Assembly: GCA_021798235.1 (NCBI GenBank)
Contig: JAJZMO010000045.1
Location: 1 to 10,886, forward strand
DNA: 10,886 nt
Direction of reading: 5' to 3'
From: Acidobacteriota bacterium
Lineage (GTDB): Bacteria; Acidobacteriota; Terriglobia; Terriglobales; Acidobacteriaceae
Shown piece after piece: positions 6,781 through 10,886 of this stretch. The notes beneath the pieces are model-generated. The model ran no database searches. It was given only the letters and a program-made list of their open reading frames with translations, and was not told the origin of the DNA. Each line of letters begins with the position of its first letter. Within the stretch, counting starts at the first letter, position 1. Position numbers and translations under genes: made by a program.

Positions 6781-9700
6781 ACATTCCTCCCACAATTCGA
6801 GAACTGGAACGGCAGGGCGAGGAGTTTGCGCGGCATCACACGCTGCTGGCGCGCTCCATCGATCCCCATCCCTTCCGCAAGCAGGCGCAGCAAACGATCC
6901 GCTCCATCGCCGCGCTGGCGCAATATATGGATGGCCCGTTCGCCGCGGCACAGGCGCAGGCACAAACGCAGCCGTTGGCGGGCGTGCAAAAACTGCGCGA
7001 GCAGACCCGTCTGCTGCGCACCGCTGCCGGGGAGATCCGTGACACGCTACGCATCTTCCGCAAAATTCCTGCCTCCCGAGCCACCGCAGGCATGGAGCAA
7101 CCGCGCGCAATCAGTGTGGCGCAAGCCTGCCTGGCGGCAACACGTTTTGACGGAACCACCGAAAGCATCTGCGCCTTCCTCGCCGGCTTTCAACATGAAG
7201 CCGCGCTGAACCTGCACGAGCTGCTCACCGTTCCGGCAGCCATCAAATTGGTTTTGCTGGAGCAGATTCTCGCCCATGTCCATGGAGCCTTGCAGCGTTT
7301 TGAAGCCAGCGATGCAGTGCTGGCCACATCCATCGCCTGCCTGCAACAAGTGCAAAATACACCCTGGCCGGGAGCGTTGGAGTCGCTGATCGCCTTTGAG
7401 CCGATTCTGCGCACAGATCCAGCCGGGGTGTATCCAATTATGGATGCGGAGAGCCGCCATCTATACCGCCTCGTCATTGCGGAATTGGGTGCGCGTTCTG
7501 ATTTTCCAGAAAAGGATGTGGCGGCCATCGCCTGCGAACTGGCGCGTGCCTCGCTGCAAAATCCTGATGCAGACCCGCGTGTGCGCGAACGCAAGGCACA
7601 CGTTGGTTACTATCTGCTGGATGCTGGGCGCAAAGAGCTGGAGCGCAACTGCCGCTATCGCCCTTGTGCATTGAACCGCGTGCAGCAATGGATGCGCCGT
7701 TACCCGGATGACGTTTACGTCGCGGGCATCCAGGTAATCTCGCTGCTGATTCTGGCTATCATTCTGTTGCCGCTGGTTCCCTACTACAATCCGCTGGGCG
7801 TGCTGGCCTTTGGTGGCTTGCTGCTGTTGCTTCCCGCTTCGCAGGGCGCGGTGGAGTTGATGAATCACACCCTCACCGCATTGCTGAAACCGCACTCCCT
7901 GCCCAAACTGGACTTTCATGCCGGCATTCCCGCCGAGAGTAAAACGCTGGTGGCCGTGCCCGCGCTGCTGCTCAACGAACACCAGATTCACGAGCTGGTC
8001 GAAGACCTGGAGATTCGCAGCCTCGCCAATCAAGACCCCAACATCCATTACGCGCTGCTCAGCGACCTGCCGGATTCTGAGGAGCGTCCGCAAGAGCGCG
8101 ATTTGCATCCGCTGGTGCTGCTGGCCGGTCGACTCATTGAACAGTTGAATGCACGCTATGCTGGCAACGCCTCCAGCCGTTTCGTTATGCTGCACCGGCA
8201 TCGCATCTTTAACCCGCGCCAGGGCGTGTGGATGGGATGGGAGCGCAAGCGCGGAAAACTGCTGGACCTGAACCGGCTGCTGATGGGCGGCCTGGACTGC
8301 TTCCCGTTCAAAGCTGGAGACACAACAGTGCTGGCCGGCGTGCGCTACGTGCTGACGCTCGACGCAGACACATGCCTGCCCCGCGACTCGGTGCGCCGCA
8401 TGGTCGGCGCAATGGCGCATCCGCTGCACCGCGCCATTATTGATCCAGAGCGCAGAATCGTAACAGCAGGCTATGGACTGCTCCAGCCGCGCGTGGGCAT
8501 CACAGTACACTCTGCAGCGCGCTCACGCCTGGCTGCGGTTTACTCGGGGCAGACAGGCTTGGACATTTACTCCTGCGCCGTCAGCGACGTGTATCAAGAC
8601 CTGTACGGCGAGGGAATTTTTACCGGCAAAGGCATCTATGAAGTTGCCGCGCTGCATACGGTGCTGGAGCGCCGCTTCCCGCAAAACGCACTGCTGAGCC
8701 ATGACCTGATCGAAGGCGCATACGCGCGCGCCGGCCTGTTGAGTGACGTGGAGGTCATCGACGACTACCCATCGCACTACAGCGCGCAGAGCAAGCGCAA
8801 GCACCGCTGGGTGCGTGGAGATTGGCAAATCGCACGCTGGATGTTCTCTCGCGTGCCGGATGAAAATGGCTCCTTGGTTCCCAATCCCATCTCGACCATC
8901 TCGCGCTGGAAGATCTTCGATAACCTGCGTCGCAGCCTGGTGGAACCGGGAACGTTCTTCCTGTTGATCGCGGGTTGGTTCCTGCTGCCCGGCGGAGCGC
9001 GATATTGGACGCTGGCCACACTGCTGCTGCTCTTTGTTCCGGTGCTGGTGCAAACAGCCTTCGCCACCGTGCGTGCGGCATTCGAGGAAAAAACAGGGAC
9101 GGTGCGCGCCGCGCTGCGTGACTCTTGGAATCACCTCATCGTCACGAAGCTAAACTTTCTGTTTCTTGCGCACCAAACCCTGTTGCTGGCCGACGCCATC
9201 TTCCGCTCGCTGATCCGCAGCCACGTGACCGGCACGCGCCTGCTGGAGTGGGAGACGGCTGCCGAGGCAGAGATGGGCGCAGCCAAACGCACGCCTGCGG
9301 AATTGACGCTACGCATTACGCCCGTGGTCTGCGCGGTGCTGGCCGGGCTGGCCTTTCTGCTGCATCGCTCAGAGTGCATCTGGATTTTGCCTGTCTTGTT
9401 TCTCTGGTCCATCGTGCAGCCTGTGACGTGGTGGCTCAACCGTCCCTATCTCGACAGCAAACACCATCTTTCCACCACCGACACGCGCTTTCTGCGCAAG
9501 GTGGCGCTGCGCACCTGGCGCTACTTCGCACGCTACTCTTCACCACGCCATCACGGACTGCTGCCGGACAACGTTCAAGAGTCCGACCACCGCGAGGCTG
9601 CGCGCATCTCGCCAACGAACCTGGGCCTGCTGCTGAATGCGCGCCAAGCCGCGCTGGTGCTGGGCTATCTGACACTGCCAGAGCTTCTGGACGCAACGCT

Positions 9701-10886
9701 GCAAAATCTCACGCTGCTCGAACGCTTGCCGCAATGGCGCGGCCACTTGCTCAATTGGTATGCGACAGAAACTCTGGAGCCGATCGAGCCGCGCGTGGCC
9801 TCTGCCGTGGATAGCGGAAACTTTTTGGCATCGCTGTGGAGCCTGCGCATGGGCACGCTGGAAATGCTGCGCACGCCGTTGATTTCTCCAGCACTGCAAG
9901 AGGGATTGCAGGATGTGTACTCGGATCTGGCCGCTCCATCTGCCGATGCTCGCAGTGTGATGGACGCACTGCAATCCTCGCCAGAGATGTGGCTGCATAC
10001 GCTGCTGGCCACCACAACCCATGGTGATGATGAATTTACCGCACGCATTGCGGCCATTCAGCACTTGGCGGAAACATATTTGCCCTGGCTGCTGCCAAGG
10101 TACGCGATGCTCGCGCAACACTTTGACCTGTTGCTGCACCGTCCGCCAGAAAGCTTCACGCCAGAGAGCGCCATCACCTTTGCAGACGATCTGCAATTGG
10201 CGCTGCAAAAAGATTCCCTGTCACTTGCAGAGCCAGCGCTGCATCTGTGCAAGGATCTGCTGGCCGCACTGCCCGCAGCGCAGACGGCCCTGCGCGCCTT
10301 GACGCAAAAAATCCGCGAAGTAGCCAGCCGCGCTGAGCGTCTCTCGCAAAAAATGGAATTCCACCCGCTGCTGAACCCGGCGCGCATGTTGCTCTCGATT
10401 GGATATGAGACCACGCAGGACAAGCAGTTGGGCGCTTGCTATGATCTGCTGGCTTCGGAATCACGCATGGCCGCATTTCTGGCCATCGCCAAAGGAGACA
10501 TTCCACAAGAGTGCTGGTTCCGCCTGGGCCGCGAACACACTTTGGTGCAGGGCCATCCCGTGCTGCTCTCTTGGACGGGCACGATGTTCGAATATCTAAT
10601 GCCCACACTCTGGATGCGCACGCAGCCAGAGACACTGCTCGGCCAATCCTTCCCCATTGCAGTTCTGGCGCAGCGGCGCAGCGTGCCCGACAAAAAAATT
10701 CCCTGGGGAATTTCTGAATCTGGTTACAGCCAAACCGATGCCGCAGGCAATTACCACTATCACGCCTTTGGCGCGCCGTCGCTGGCCTTGCAACAATCCC
10801 CGGCTGGCTCGTTGGTGATTGCACCCTATGCCAGTGTGCTGGCGCTGGAATTTGACCTGAAACATGCACTGCAAAATTTGAAACGG
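6777..10886 (+). CDS. Cyclic beta-1,2-glucan synthase (NdvB/ChvB/Cgs type), 3' partial
   Basis: The frame is open for 1370 codons with no stop and runs off the window. It starts at GTG 6777, which overlaps the exporter stop (GTGA); AGGCGG lies about ten bases upstream and no ATG is nearby. Family members reach about 2800 residues. The N-terminal soluble region (1-310) has family-like segments LHELLTVPAAIKLVLLE, DPAGVYPIMDAESRHLYR and HVGYYLLDAGRKELE. Membrane segments lie near 313-362, 726-766 and 849-889. Between the first pairs is the GT84 transferase, which uses UDP-glucose at the cytoplasmic face: DADT (529-532, metal/UDP binding), GKGIYEVAALH, HDLIEG with Asp643, and RKHRWVRGDWQ (R677-W678). 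From about 1195 begins the glycoamylase-like (GH189-type) cyclisation region: GYETTQDKQLGACYDLLASE, SWTGTMFEYLMP and WGISESGY (1310-1317). The C-terminal GH94-like chain-length domain would lie beyond the window. The exact linkage cannot be proven from sequence. Confidence 0.92.
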   Translation, partial: MNIPPTIRELERQGEEFARHHTLLARSIDPHPFRKQAQQTIRSIAALAQYMDGPFAAAQAQAQTQPLAGVQKLREQTRLLRTAAGEIRDTLRIFRKIPASRATAGMEQPRAISVAQACLAATRFDGTTESICAFLAGFQHEAALNLHELLTVPAAIKLVLLEQILAHVHGALQRFEASDAVLATSIACLQQVQNTPWPGALESLIAFEPILRTDPAGVYPIMDAESRHLYRLVIAELGARSDFPEKDVAAIACELARASLQNPDADPRVRERKAHVGYYLLDAGRKELERNCRYRPCALNRVQQWMRRYPDDVYVAGIQVISLLILAIILLPLVPYYNPLGVLAFGGLLLLLPASQGAVELMNHTLTALLKPHSLPKLDFHAGIPAESKTLVAVPALLLNEHQIHELVEDLEIRSLANQDPNIHYALLSDLPDSEERPQERDLHPLVLLAGRLIEQLNARYAGNASSRFVMLHRHRIFNPRQGVWMGWERKRGKLLDLNRLLMGGLDCFPFKAGDTTVLAGVRYVLTLDADTCLPRDSVRRMVGAMAHPLHRAIIDPERRIVTAGYGLLQPRVGITVHSAARSRLAAVYSGQTGLDIYSCAVSDVYQDLYGEGIFTGKGIYEVAALHTVLERRFPQNALLSHDLIEGAYARAGLLSDVEVIDDYPSHYSAQSKRKHRWVRGDWQIARWMFSRVPDENGSLVPNPISTISRWKIFDNLRRSLVEPGTFFLLIAGWFLLPGGARYWTLATLLLLFVPVLVQTAFATVRAAFEEKTGTVRAALRDSWNHLIVTKLNFLFLAHQTLLLADAIFRSLIRSHVTGTRLLEWETAAEAEMGAAKRTPAELTLRITPVVCAVLAGLAFLLHRSECIWILPVLFLWSIVQPVTWWLNRPYLDSKHHLSTTDTRFLRKVALRTWRYFARYSSPRHHGLLPDNVQESDHREAARISPTNLGLLLNARQAALVLGYLTLPELLDATLQNLTLLERLPQWRGHLLNWYATETLEPIEPRVASAVDSGNFLASLWSLRMGTLEMLRTPLISPALQEGLQDVYSDLAAPSADARSVMDALQSSPEMWLHTLLATTTHGDDEFTARIAAIQHLAETYLPWLLPRYAMLAQHFDLLLHRPPESFTPESAITFADDLQLALQKDSLSLAEPALHLCKDLLAALPAAQTALRALTQKIREVASRAERLSQKMEFHPLLNPARMLLSIGYETTQDKQLGACYDLLASESRMAAFLAIAKGDIPQECWFRLGREHTLVQGHPVLLSWTGTMFEYLMPTLWMRTQPETLLGQSFPIAVLAQRRSVPDKKIPWGISESGYSQTDAAGNYHYHAFGAPSLALQQSPAGSLVIAPYASVLALEFDLKHALQNLKR

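Noticed and set aside
7461..8510. A 349-codon open frame on the minus strand inside the glucan synthase
   Set aside because: The opposite strand carries clear NdvB-family sequence in an unbroken frame. The antisense product is Gln/His/Arg-rich with no recognisable domain, typical of GC-rich shadows.
9125..9814. A plus-strand 229-codon frame overlapping the synthase in another frame
   Set aside because: The product is Ala/Arg/His-rich with no domain, and the synthase frame through the same bases shows proper membrane segments.

Overview
The window looks like chromosomal DNA of an acidobacterium (class Terriglobia type). This is inferred from GC-rich coding DNA, an IPT/TIG plus beta-propeller surface protein, a conserved-looking small hypothetical protein that I associate with Acidobacteria, and a cyclic beta-glucan synthase beside an ABC exporter. 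No rRNA or taxonomic marker confirms it. I see no transposase, phage gene or CRISPR array. Base composition appears even, so this reads as ordinary chromosome rather than an island.

Layout. (1) 1-1439, plus: the 3' part of a gene for a probably secreted protein with a Gly/Ser-rich linker, an IPT/TIG domain and a beta-propeller-like region. (2) 1463-1498: a strong hairpin terminator between two convergent genes. (3) 1580-3448, minus: a class II tRNA nucleotidyltransferase/poly(A) polymerase family protein with an unusual Lys/Ala/Pro-rich tail of about 200 residues, like histone H1. (4) 3725-4207, plus: a small unrecognised protein, divergent from the preceding gene, whose two halves look like a tandem duplication. 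(5) 4378-4454, minus: tRNA-Arg(ACG) with an encoded CCA end and a plausible promoter. (6) 4529-4795, minus: a small HMA-fold-like protein without the metal-binding cysteines. (7) 4939-6780, plus: an ABC exporter half-transporter with fused membrane and ATPase parts. (8) 6777-10886, plus, running off the window: the first 1370 codons of a very large cyclic beta-1,2-glucan synthase (NdvB/ChvB/Cgs type).

The ABC exporter and glucan synthase overlap by 3 bases (stop and start share GTGA), so they are almost certainly one translationally coupled operon. This parallels the exporter plus synthase pairing ChvA/ChvB (NdvA/NdvB) of Rhizobiales. A natural reading is synthesis of a cyclic beta-1,2-glucan at the inner membrane followed by export to the periplasm. 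The exporter does not look like a close NdvA relative, so this role is inferred from context. The tRNA gene and the CCA-adding enzyme gene lie within about 1 kb of each other, but the tRNA already encodes CCA, so the enzyme would act in end repair for this tRNA.
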